Source of the DNA: an uncultured bacterium
Lineage (GTDB): Bacteria > Patescibacteriota > Minisyncoccia > Phycocordibacterales > UBA918
Direction: 5' to 3'
Assembly (NCBI GenBank): GCA_903839715.1
Contig: CAIMDH010000037.1
Coordinates: forward strand, 1 to 11,603
Length of the DNA stretch: 11,603 nt
Under the pieces are notes generated by a model. That model did no database searches and had not been told where the DNA came from. It was given only the letters and a program-made list of their open reading frames with translations. Every line of letters starts with the position of its first letter. The stretch's first letter is position 1. Shown piece after piece: positions 1 through 6,455 of this stretch. The position numbers were made by a program, and so were the translations under genes.

Positions 1-142
1 AGATAAAGAGCAAGAAGTCTGCGAGAACGGTAAAGAAAGCGGTGCGAGCAATAAGTTTCTCCTGTTTCTTGGGTATGAGTAGGCAGGCAAAAAATCCAAG
101 GAGTGGGATGAGTACAAATAACGCGATTAAGGAAAATGTCAT
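1..142 (-). CDS. dabB: DabB-like membrane subunit, N-terminus only (runs off left edge)
   Basis: A reading frame starts with ATG at 142-140 and stays open to base 1, giving 47 codons. The product begins MTFSLIALFVLIPLLGFF and reads as one membrane-spanning helix, a basic loop (KKQEK), then a second hydrophobic stretch. Known: DabB belongs to the NuoL/MrpA proton-translocating membrane protein family and is thought to supply the ion-driven energy for DabA. The gene lies 4 bases after the dabA stop codon with no clear ribosome binding site of its own, so translation is probably coupled to dabA. The identity rests mainly on position after dabA plus hydrophobicity. No family motif is reached before the window ends, so another small membrane protein cannot be excluded. 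Confidence 0.6.
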   Translation of the reverse strand, partial: MTFSLIALFVLIPLLGFFACLLIPKKQEKLIARTAFFTVLADFLLFI

Positions 143-146
143 ACTG

Positions 147-2705
147 TTATTTTTTAAGGATATGAACGGACATATTCTCTTTAGTGGCATCCAAAATATA
201 ATTGGATTCCATTCCAGAGACTGACTCTATCGTCTTACTAATGTCCTCTACGGAACTAACTTCTCCTTTGAGCGGTGTGTACGGTACGAAGGCACCGTTA
301 TTAAAACGGAAGAAAGAAGTAGCATGAGGGTCATACACCACTAGATGTACCCATTCATTGATAAACCACTCATACAGTGCAGGTGTAGCAGAAATGACAG
401 ACAGTACCACCTGAGGATCCTGCTCCACAATCATTAGTAATCGAACCGGATCATGTACTTCAATCATTTGCAGTGGTAATCCTGCACGTAAATCACCATC
501 ACTGCTATTAGAAACGCCGATCAGTCCCATGACGTTGTGAGGGAGCTTTGTCCCGGCCCCTAGTTTGGAATTATCCATCCGAGAGAAATAGTACTCTAGA
601 TTGATTCCGCCACAGACTACAGGGAGCGGAGCGATAACCCCAGCCAAAATCTTTCCGTCAGGATCACTTGTATAGTCGTAAGAGTTAAGGAAAGCTCGGC
701 GATCGAGAAAGAGATCTTTGGTGAGGTCTCTGTTCCCTACCACACAGATGGCGTTCGTTCCATGACCAAGCTCCGGCCGCGGTTCAAAATAAGAGACCGA
801 ACGACGTTTAATATCCCTTCGTATTTGTTTAAGAGAATTTTTTGTATTAATGGACATAAAGCGCCTTGATCGCTCTTTAGCATTCAGGTCGAGTGCTCTT
901 TCAAAGAGAATTTTGTTCTTCTCGTGTTCTCGCCGATTATCCTCTGAAAGAATTTCTTCATCATAAAAGGCAATCTCATCACTAGCAGTGTCATGCAGCC
1001 CACCTAAAAATTGAGTGTCTGCAGGTATAGAAATACCACGTTCTTTTAAGAGCGTGCGAACTGGAGTGTAGTTTGCCATCCAAGAAAAGACCCGGGCATT
1101 AACTGCTCCTGGGCGACCACTACATGCTCCGCAGTCATGTGCTCCGTGATGAGGATTGTTGGCACTACTGGATCCGTGACCAAGTAGGTACACCAATGAA
1201 GAAAAGTTATGAGTCAATCCAATCCCCCGAAGGATTTTTTCAACCCGGACAGCCATTTCTTCCACAGTAAAGCCTATTTGTAAGTCATGGGTAGTATCCC
1301 GTTCCCCACTATAGAGAATGGTAAGTTTCCCCTGAGGGTCCATGTGTGAAAAGGCATCAGCAATAGCCGGACTCATGGTGGGACGGAGTAAGTTAGTTAA
1401 CAATTTTCCCAAGGAAGCCAGACCAAGAAAATACGAAGAAACAAACCCACGAACAAAGGTGTGAGTATGTTTACTATACATAATTTCTTTTGGTCGTTTG
1501 TGCTTCATTTCATTTTCCACCTCCTTAATAAGGTAACGCGGAGTAACTGGAGCTGGGCAGAGTTTTTCATTAAACTTCGCATGCGCGGGGCGGAAATAAA
1601 ATTCGACACCAAAGAATCCTGGAGCACCGAGTGTCTCACAACCTGGGTCGACACTTTCAATATATGTACGTAAAGAATATTCTCGCTCATCAATACAAAA
1701 GATAGCTTGAAAACTCTTCTGTTGCGAAGAAGAGACCTGCGGCCCGCGATCTGTTATTGCTTGCATACCCTGGAGTACCATATCGTAGTAACTCCACTCA
1801 AAAGCATCTTGCCAAATTTTGAGGACTTCCTGCACTTCAGTTGACTTCACGTCAGTAAAAATATCGACAGGGACGATGTTTGTCTTTAGACCGAGTGGCT
1901 GCCACCCCTCCCCCAACGCATGATCAAGGGCATCAATTTCAAGAAGAAGTTCCAAGTGAATAAAATCACGAAGGGAGATATTTTTAGGATAATAGAGGGT
2001 TTCCGGACGTTCTTCTATCGTGGCCACAATTCCAGACCATCCTCGATGAAAAAACTGTTGATCATATAGGTATGTTTCAAAGTATTTTTTTTCTCCTACT
2101 ACGATAGAAAGTAATTGTTCTATGGTACATGAACGATCCTGAAGAAGTGTGCGAGCCCGCTTGCCTTTAAAAAAACTCACGAAGCTACCTTGCTCTAAGG
2201 TACGCACGGCGTTTAGGAGTCCTGTCTGTTCAAAAGGAAAGGGAGAAATAGCAATACCCTGGTCCAGATAGCTACAGAGAATACGAAAGAGTAACGGTTG
2301 AACCAAATCATCCAAATCTATAGAGTACCAATGTTTCCATTCCCGACGCAGCTTCCCAACTCGCTGCGGAATACTCCAATCGTACGTTTGATTAATAGCC
2401 TTTTCCTTCCATTCTTGTACCACCTCGTCTCCCTTCCGTTCACAAATAACGCGATCGAGTATATCTTCGGAAATACGCTTTTGTGCATACAGTTGACGAT
2501 ATTCAGATAAAGAAAAAGTGACTTGGTAGCCAAAGATTTCAGAAGCTTTAAAAATAGCATCATAAAACTTCATATCCTGAAAGGCGTGAAGAGTGTTATG
2601 GTGAACAAAATCTTTTAACGGGCCTTGGGTTGGAAGATAATGTCGCAAAGTGTGCAAAACATGGGCTTCATCAAAACTCGTTTTTTTTGTGACAGCAGTT
2701 GACAT
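147..2705 (-). CDS. dabA: DabA (DUF2309/UPF0753), beta-carbonic-anhydrase-like subunit of inorganic carbon uptake complex
   Basis: DabA works with DabB to take up inorganic carbon, probably by energy-coupled one-way hydration of CO2 to bicarbonate on the cytoplasmic side of the membrane. The product is 852 residues from the ATG at 2705, a normal length for the family. The predicted zinc ligands are all present: Cys337 and Asp339 in the motif CIDERE, His510 in LLGHGSS, and Cys525 in AHDCGAC. Their spacings (2, 171 and 15 residues) equal those of the Halothiobacillus DabA ligands C351/D353/H524/C539. Other family landmarks are HHNTLHAF near residue 35 and GHGTNA near residue 647. The frame also has an upstream TTG at 2732, but a TATAAT box lies between it and the ATG, so ATG 2705 is preferred. 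dabB follows after 4 bases, forming an operon. No transmembrane helix is obvious, in keeping with a peripheral subunit. Confidence 0.94.
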   Translation of the reverse strand: MSTAVTKKTSFDEAHVLHTLRHYLPTQGPLKDFVHHNTLHAFQDMKFYDAIFKASEIFGYQVTFSLSEYRQLYAQKRISEDILDRVICERKGDEVVQEWKEKAINQTYDWSIPQRVGKLRREWKHWYSIDLDDLVQPLLFRILCSYLDQGIAISPFPFEQTGLLNAVRTLEQGSFVSFFKGKRARTLLQDRSCTIEQLLSIVVGEKKYFETYLYDQQFFHRGWSGIVATIEERPETLYYPKNISLRDFIHLELLLEIDALDHALGEGWQPLGLKTNIVPVDIFTDVKSTEVQEVLKIWQDAFEWSYYDMVLQGMQAITDRGPQVSSSQQKSFQAIFCIDEREYSLRTYIESVDPGCETLGAPGFFGVEFYFRPAHAKFNEKLCPAPVTPRYLIKEVENEMKHKRPKEIMYSKHTHTFVRGFVSSYFLGLASLGKLLTNLLRPTMSPAIADAFSHMDPQGKLTILYSGERDTTHDLQIGFTVEEMAVRVEKILRGIGLTHNFSSLVYLLGHGSSSANNPHHGAHDCGACSGRPGAVNARVFSWMANYTPVRTLLKERGISIPADTQFLGGLHDTASDEIAFYDEEILSEDNRREHEKNKILFERALDLNAKERSRRFMSINTKNSLKQIRRDIKRRSVSYFEPRPELGHGTNAICVVGNRDLTKDLFLDRRAFLNSYDYTSDPDGKILAGVIAPLPVVCGGINLEYYFSRMDNSKLGAGTKLPHNVMGLIGVSNSSDGDLRAGLPLQMIEVHDPVRLLMIVEQDPQVVLSVISATPALYEWFINEWVHLVVYDPHATSFFRFNNGAFVPYTPLKGEVSSVEDISKTIESVSGMESNYILDATKENMSVHILKK

Positions 2706-2718
2706 AAAAAGAGGAATA

Positions 2719-2724
2719 ATTATA
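2719..2724 (-). promoter_or_regulatory. dabA promoter, -10 box TATAAT
   Basis: A perfect TATAAT on the minus strand ends 13 bases before the dabA ATG. Transcription would start near 2712, leaving a leader of about 7 bases, too short for a ribosome binding site, and none is visible. No good -35 hexamer lies at 16-18 bases. This box lies downstream of the alternative TTG start at 2732 and so argues against that start. Confidence 0.55.
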
Positions 2725-2907
2725 AGAGACAAAGATTAAAAAATCCGCCAATGGGTGGGTGAAGGAGAAGAAGTTCCACATCTCAGGAAAGAGACAGAAC
2801 AAGGTCAAAGTCACTCGCGGAGAGATACTATCACTTCTCAATGATTTTCTCAATCAACCGTTACATCTCAATCTCTGGGAGACGTCTGAAGTAAAATTAT
2901 CCTATCT

Positions 2908-2941
2908 TAAACAAAATCCGCCGTACGGTGGCTTTTGTTTA
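2908..2941. terminator. Terminator-like hairpin, usable on both strands
   Basis: The stem has an outer 9-bp arm (TAAACAAAA with TTTTGTTTA), one T/C mismatch, then an inner arm CCGCC with GGTGG (one G-T wobble) around a GTAC loop. The T-rich 3' arm appears on either strand. It sits between two divergently transcribed genes, where neither needs a terminator. This suggests that an additional transcript, or a now-lost gene, once ended here. Confidence 0.55.
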
Positions 2942-3004
2942 CTGCGGATACACCTCCTCCTCTACCTCAACGGTTTCTGTTGGTACTCCTATTGCTGTCT
3001 GCTT
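2939..3004 (-). pseudogene. Possible remnant: acidic C-terminal tail of a lost gene
   Basis: After an in-frame TGA at 3007-3005, the minus strand is open for 21 codons. It ends with the acidic tail VPTETVEVEEEVYPQ and a TAA that sits at the foot of the terminator hairpin at 2908-2941. The order of acidic tail, stop and hairpin looks like a real gene end, but there is no start codon and no upstream coding sequence. This is weak and may be chance. Confidence 0.2.
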
Positions 3005-3077
3005 TCAATCAATTAGTTTACTTTAAATTCTTGAGGCTGCGATCTTATTTTAAATATCTACCGTCTGTAATGGAACC

Positions 3078-3086
3078 TGCTATACT
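3078..3086 (+). promoter_or_regulatory. Extended -10 promoter (TGC TATACT) of the 3093 gene
   Basis: TATACT at 3081-3086 is preceded by TGC, an extended -10 element, and lies 6 bases before the ATG at 3093. The usual start point, 7 bases after the -10, is the A of the ATG itself, so the mRNA is predicted to be leaderless. The same nine bases recur before the gene at 4692 with the same spacing. Confidence 0.6.
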
Positions 3087-3092
3087 TTTACT

Positions 3093-4157
3093 ATGAATCT
3101 TGAATCAATTACTTCAATACCGAAAATAAAAACTGAAGCAGTGCCAACAGATACGCCTGAAAGTGATTATACGGAATCTGATTTTATTGACGACACATAC
3201 GGAAAATCAGGAGAAGGCGCTGTTTCTGAATCAAAAAATATTTCACCTGAGAAACAGCAAGAAGATGACAGAGCGGTTACAGAGTACACTATCCGTAACG
3301 AAAATGTGGCTAAAAAATTAGCTGCCACTGAAGACAGATTAAACAGTCTGCATTTGATTGAAAATGTGGATGATTTCAGTGAAGCTGAAATCAATTTACT
3401 TATCGCTGAGCGCAAAGCCCTTAAACATGAAGCAATTACTGCCTCGGCAAATTATCCAGGGGATTGGACCAATCTATTATACAAACGACTTATTGACCCA
3501 ATCACAAAAGAAAAATTTATTCTCGAAAGAACGGAAGCGATGAAGTACATGAAAGACGACCCAGCGATGGTCAGTAGACGAGAGATGCCAAAAGTACACT
3601 ATCAAGATCAAATTGACGAATACGAAAAAAATATCGAGCATGTATTTTCCATGACTGAAGTTGGACCGGCTGAATCATTCGGGAGCAGAGGAAAAAATCT
3701 AGGCAATATGGGGAATATGGGAGTAGGCGCTGTATTTAGTGATGCAGAACATACTAACACCCCACTCTCTAATCGACAGAAAAATATCATTGAGGCTCAT
3801 GAGAAGGGTCACTGCCTAAGAGATTTTGTCTCATCGTATGACAGACAAGAAATACAAAGCTCAATCGACAACAAAATCATTACCAAACTAAATGCCTTAC
3901 GCCAGACAAACGGAATTGAAAGAATTGCTCCTTCATACGTGAGTAATCCTATGGAAATAGCCGAGCGCATGGCCCAATTCAAAAATTACTTTGGTATGGG
4001 GGCAAATGACATCTTCACTAAACAACATCTTGATCATATTCGTGAACGCTATGTACAAGATACAGGTCTCGACAACGGGGTCTCAGATTTACTCTACGTC
4101 GTCACACCAGAAACTGAAAAGACATTCTTAGCAGTCATCAATAAGTATCCTATTTAG
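3093..4157 (+). CDS. Uncharacterised cytosolic protein with HExxH zinc-peptidase motif
   Basis: The 354-residue product has no signal peptide or membrane segment. Residues 1-65 are acidic and low in complexity, probably disordered; 70-115 look helical. A glycine/asparagine/methionine stretch follows near 200-213 (GNMGNMG). The motif HEKGH at 236-240 fits the HExxH zinc-binding helix. About 48 residues later the segment MEIAERMAQFKNYFG carries Glu288, a candidate third zinc ligand as in gluzincins. The C-terminal part is a helical KHL/RERY/TPE-type region. A zinc-dependent peptidase is inferred from the motif alone; I do not recognise a named family, and a non-enzymatic HExxH protein is possible. 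Codon use looks normal for the window. It stands alone, converges on the 4280 gene, and starts directly at a predicted leaderless transcript start. Confidence 0.8.
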   Translation: MNLESITSIPKIKTEAVPTDTPESDYTESDFIDDTYGKSGEGAVSESKNISPEKQQEDDRAVTEYTIRNENVAKKLAATEDRLNSLHLIENVDDFSEAEINLLIAERKALKHEAITASANYPGDWTNLLYKRLIDPITKEKFILERTEAMKYMKDDPAMVSRREMPKVHYQDQIDEYEKNIEHVFSMTEVGPAESFGSRGKNLGNMGNMGVGAVFSDAEHTNTPLSNRQKNIIEAHEKGHCLRDFVSSYDRQEIQSSIDNKIITKLNALRQTNGIERIAPSYVSNPMEIAERMAQFKNYFGMGANDIFTKQHLDHIRERYVQDTGLDNGVSDLLYVVTPETEKTFLAVINKYPI

Positions 4158-4226
4158 TTTCTGGCATAATACCCCAGTATAATCACTTATTCTAAGTAAG
4201 ATATATATACTTTTATAACTAAACTA

Positions 4227-4259
4227 AAAAAATCGCGACACTTGGAGTCGCGATTTTTT
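4227..4259. terminator. Bidirectional rho-independent terminator
   Basis: A 13-bp perfect stem (AAAAAATCGCGAC with GTCGCGATTTTTT) encloses a 7-base ACTTGGA loop. The A-tract and T-tract make it functional on both strands. It lies between the convergent ends of the 3093 gene (plus) and the 4280 gene (minus) and probably serves both. Confidence 0.9.
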
Positions 4260-4279
4260 GATACTTAAGACAACCGATA

Positions 4280-4543
4280 CTAGAAGAAAGTCTCGCCATT
4301 ATGACTAATGGCGACATACTGAGGAATAATTCTAGTGGTGGAACGAAGGTCTTTCAAGACCGCTTTAGCTGTTGCCCCTTCCGTACTAGCCACTAGTTCT
4401 CGAACGCCCGCACTATTGATTTTGTAGAGCGAGCTTTTTTTGCCAGTACTACCTAGTCGCCCACCACCTTTGGCGCCATTACCATGTTTACGATATGGCT
4501 TCACAACCACAACATAGCCTAAAACACTACGTTCTGTACCCAT
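4280..4543 (-). CDS. Small basic protein of unknown function
   Basis: The 87-residue product is not recognised. Its first half is basic and glycine-rich, with KPYRKHGNGAKGGGRLGSTG at about residues 15-34. The second half alternates hydrophobic and charged residues and ends in a C-terminal aromatic pair. The basic, glycine-rich loop could bind nucleic acid, but that is conjecture. It is not ribosomal protein L27, despite a superficially similar size and glycine-lysine content. Support for a real gene is good: ATG with an AAAGGAG ribosome binding site at 7 bases, an extended -10 promoter upstream, and a strong terminator just past the stop. It is one of only two genes in the window with a classical Shine-Dalgarno sequence, which may mean high or distinct expression. 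Confidence 0.75.
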   Translation of the reverse strand: MGTERSVLGYVVVVKPYRKHGNGAKGGGRLGSTGKKSSLYKINSAGVRELVASTEGATAKAVLKDLRSTTRIIPQYVAISHNGETFF

Positions 4544-4550
4544 TTTGTCA

Positions 4551-4557
4551 CTCCTTT
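4551..4557 (-). promoter_or_regulatory. Strong Shine-Dalgarno site (AAAGGAG) of the 4280-4543 gene
   Basis: AAAGGAG on the minus strand lies 7 bases before the ATG at 4543, the optimal distance, and fixes that start. It is notable because most genes here have no ribosome binding site. Confidence 0.85.
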
Positions 4558-4578
4558 AAAAGAAACGAACCAAGTGCC

Positions 4579-4587
4579 ACTATAGCA
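4579..4587 (-). promoter_or_regulatory. Extended -10 promoter (TGC TATAGT) of the 4280-4543 gene
   Basis: TATAGT preceded by TGC on the minus strand predicts a transcript start near 4572 and a leader of about 29 bases, which accommodates the AAAGGAG site. No strong -35 hexamer is visible. Confidence 0.5.
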
Positions 4588-4629
4588 GAATTAAAAACGT
4601 CATGTATTACATTCTCTAGAAAAGTATGT

Positions 4630-4644
4630 CTTAATATTATTAAG
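4630..4644. repeat. Short inverted repeat CTTAAT-ATT-ATTAAG in divergent promoter region
   Basis: A perfect 6-bp inverted repeat with a 3-base centre lies between the divergent promoters of the 4543 and 4692 genes, about 36 bases before the TATACT box of the latter. It could be an operator, or simply AT-rich chance. Confidence 0.3.
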
Positions 4645-4676
4645 TTGCCTATCTAAAATTCCACTCGAAAACACTC

Positions 4677-4685
4677 TGCTATACT
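4677..4685 (+). promoter_or_regulatory. Extended -10 promoter (TGC TATACT) of the 4692 gene
   Basis: The sequence TGCTATACT is identical to the box before 3093, and again the ATG begins 6 bases after it. This places transcript start and translation start at the same base. No -35 hexamer is evident, in line with an extended -10 promoter. Confidence 0.6.
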
Positions 4686-4691
4686 TAACAT

Positions 4692-5360
4692 ATGTCACTT
4701 AACAACACACAACGTTCGGGGACGGTTTGGATTTTATCTGGCTGTTTTCTCCTTTTATACAGCGCTCTTGGATTACTCGACATTAGTATTCCTGGCGTAG
4801 AGGATTTAGTCGCTTTTATGCAACACACTGAAGGTTGGTATGTCTATCTCGCGGCCTTTACCGCGGTATTCTTTGAGGGTCTCTATATTGTCGGTAATTT
4901 TATTCCCGGCACTACGTTTATTCTTCTGGCTGCCATACTCGCACAAGCAGGTGGCACTCTCACCTTTCTCGGTACGATTCTTGCTATTTTTGTTGGCTGG
5001 ATTTTGGCTGGTTGTATTAATATTTTTCTTACCGCCAAAATACTCGCGCGGCGCGGGCAATCAATCGAAACCCCTCCAACAGTGCACGACCACTTCTTCA
5101 CCACCTGGTATCCCGCTTTTCGCGCCAATCATGAAGTCTCTCAGGTAGCTGCTGGCATACCGCCACTAACCGTATTATGGTCTTCGCTGCGGGTAAAAGT
5201 CTTTGCTAGTAGCGCAGCAGCTCTCGGCGCACTCATTCTCCCTTTTATTATTGATATCAAAACCATCAGTAACGATGAAGGATTTACTACTGTATTTATT
5301 CTGGCACTCATCTGCCTCAGTGTCGGTATCTGGCAAGCTCGCTACGGTCTTAAGGCCTAA
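4692..5360 (+). CDS. DedA-like (VTT-domain) integral membrane protein
   Basis: The 222-residue product has about five hydrophobic segments: roughly 12-30, 48-68, 74-115, 170-188 and 198-214. The segment FFEGLYIVGNFIPGTTFILL (residues 60-79) matches the DedA pattern of an acidic residue, then a proline-glycine re-entrant hairpin leading into a helix. Gly-rich LAQAGG follows. DedA proteins are now regarded as lipid (undecaprenyl phosphate or phospholipid) flippases or transporters of the VTT fold. The second half (a YPAFR...VAAGIPPL stretch near 140-158) only loosely fits the family's Arg-containing second hairpin, so this is a divergent member. It lies upstream of the DUF475/TerC gene on the same strand with a 50-base gap. 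Unrelated membrane families remain possible. Confidence 0.6.
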   Translation: MSLNNTQRSGTVWILSGCFLLLYSALGLLDISIPGVEDLVAFMQHTEGWYVYLAAFTAVFFEGLYIVGNFIPGTTFILLAAILAQAGGTLTFLGTILAIFVGWILAGCINIFLTAKILARRGQSIETPPTVHDHFFTTWYPAFRANHEVSQVAAGIPPLTVLWSSLRVKVFASSAAALGALILPFIIDIKTISNDEGFTTVFILALICLSVGIWQARYGLKA

Positions 5361-5369
5361 GTGTATTTC

Positions 5370-5402
5370 TAGCTTGTATCTTCTCCTGGAACAAGCTATC
5401 TT
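5370..5402 (+). promoter_or_regulatory. Promoter of the TerC-like gene embedded in an inverted repeat
   Basis: An 8-bp inverted repeat, TAGCTTGT (5370-5377) and ACAAGCTA (5391-5398), is spaced by 13 bases. A possible -35 TTGTAT (5374-5379) and -10 TATCTT (5397-5402) are separated by exactly 17 bases and overlap the two arms. The ATG at 5411 is 8 bases past the -10. The arrangement suits an operator over the promoter. A weak terminator for the upstream gene is the alternative. Confidence 0.4.
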
Positions 5403-5410
5403 TGGTACCT

Positions 5411-6403
5411 ATGAAATCATTGTATAAACACTTTTTCTTCTGGCCAGTCATGGTCAGTTTATTCGCATTTGCAGCTGTCGGGTACAGCCTTGGCACCGCT
5501 GCCTTGGTGCTGGTGATTATTCTTTCTGTTTTAGAAATCACCCTATCGTTCGACAACGCCGTAGTTAATGCTCGAGTACTCAAGCGAATGAGTCCGCTCT
5601 GGCAGAGGCGCTTTCTGACCTGGGGAATTCTCCTCGCTGTTTTTGGCACCCGTTTTGTATTACCAATTCTTATTGTGAGCGCAGCGGTGTTTGCTTCCCC
5701 GCTCTATATTACCAACCTAGTCTTCACTGACCCCACAGAATACGGACGCTTACTTGATGGGGTCCATGGTTCGATTACTGCCTTCGGTGGTATTTTCTTA
5801 CTTATGGTGTCATTGAAATACTTTTTTGACAAAGCAAAGTCCGTGCACTGGATACATATTGTTGAGCAACACCTTGTGCGTTGGGGTCATATCGAAGCAA
5901 TCGAAATCGCACTTGCAATCGTACTTCTAACTAGCCTCTCCTATCTGACCAACTACGACCAAGCCACCGTACTTATCTCCGGACTAATCGGATTAGTTCT
6001 TTTTATTATCATGGAAGGGATTGCGGGGTCCTTATCACTTGAAGGTGACGATATTGCAACCGCTGGTGCTTCACTCTTTATTTACCTCAATATTCTTGAC
6101 TCTGCCTTTTCACTAGACGGTGTCATTGGTGCGTTTGCTCTTACCAATAACCTTATTATCATAATGATCGGTCTTGGTATTGGTGCGTATTTTGTTCGTT
6201 CAATTACTCTCTACCTTGTGCGCCAAAATACACTGACTGAACTCATCTACCTGGAGCATGGTGCCCACTGGGCGATTCTTGGACTAGCGGTAGCTATGCT
6301 TGGTAATCTCGTGTTCCATGTCCCTGAAGTAGTAACTGGTCTTATTGGTCTCTGTTTTGTACTACTCGCCTACTACTCTTCAGTCACTAGACGTAAAGGG
6401 TAA
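5411..6403 (+). CDS. DUF475 / TerC-family integral membrane protein
   Basis: The 330-residue product is a polytopic membrane protein with two repeated halves. The first carries LEITLSFDNAVVNA (residues 41-54), followed by the basic loop LKRMSPLWQRRFLTWGI. The second carries NILDSAFSLDGVIGAFALTN (227-246). These paired acidic SFDNA/SLDGV signatures are typical of the TerC/LysE-like superfamily, and the first loop is characteristic of DUF475 (COG2899). TerC relatives are linked to metal ion (notably Mn2+) efflux and metalation of exported proteins; the substrate here is unknown. The start is set at ATG 5411 rather than the TTG at 5402, because the TTG lies in the predicted -10 box. It ends in a strong terminator, and the DedA-like gene upstream may act at the same membrane. 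Confidence 0.88.
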   Translation: MKSLYKHFFFWPVMVSLFAFAAVGYSLGTAALVLVIILSVLEITLSFDNAVVNARVLKRMSPLWQRRFLTWGILLAVFGTRFVLPILIVSAAVFASPLYITNLVFTDPTEYGRLLDGVHGSITAFGGIFLLMVSLKYFFDKAKSVHWIHIVEQHLVRWGHIEAIEIALAIVLLTSLSYLTNYDQATVLISGLIGLVLFIIMEGIAGSLSLEGDDIATAGASLFIYLNILDSAFSLDGVIGAFALTNNLIIIMIGLGIGAYFVRSITLYLVRQNTLTELIYLEHGAHWAILGLAVAMLGNLVFHVPEVVTGLIGLCFVLLAYYSSVTRRKG

Positions 6404-6455
6404 GGTCAAAATAAAAGCCGCACCCCTTGGGGGTGCGGCTTTTACTATGACCTTA
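6401..6455. terminator. Strong bidirectional terminator, outer stem includes a stop codon
   Basis: A 14-bp perfect stem (AAAAGCCGCACCCC, 6413-6426, with GGGGTGCGGCTTTT, 6430-6443) encloses a 3-base loop. An additional outer pairing TAAGGTCA (6401-6408) with TGACCTTA (6448-6455) includes the TAA of the TerC-like gene. It separates that gene from the convergent ABC permease gene and has T-tracts on both strands. Confidence 0.93.

Larger units (their letters stand above)
2733..3092. other. Divergent intergenic region without a convincing gene
   Basis: The 360 bases separate the divergent dabA and 3093 genes. The plus strand has an open frame from about 2727 to 3016 whose only start is a GTG at 2759. 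It has no ribosome binding site and runs straight through a terminator hairpin, so it is not called. The minus strand has a short acidic open tail ending at 2939. Both could be traces of a decayed gene. The hairpin and the promoter of the 3093 gene are listed separately. Confidence 0.5.

Noticed and set aside
1461..2563. Several 60-80 codon frames on both strands within dabA
   Set aside because: They are shadows of the strongly supported dabA frame and lack start signals.
2759..3016. Plus-strand open frame of 85 codons starting at GTG
   Set aside because: No ribosome binding site or promoter, no recognisable domain, and it runs through a terminator hairpin; at most a remnant.
4280..4543. Ribosomal protein L27
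   Set aside because: Size and Gly/Lys content are similar, but the L27 N-terminal motif and core sequence are absent.
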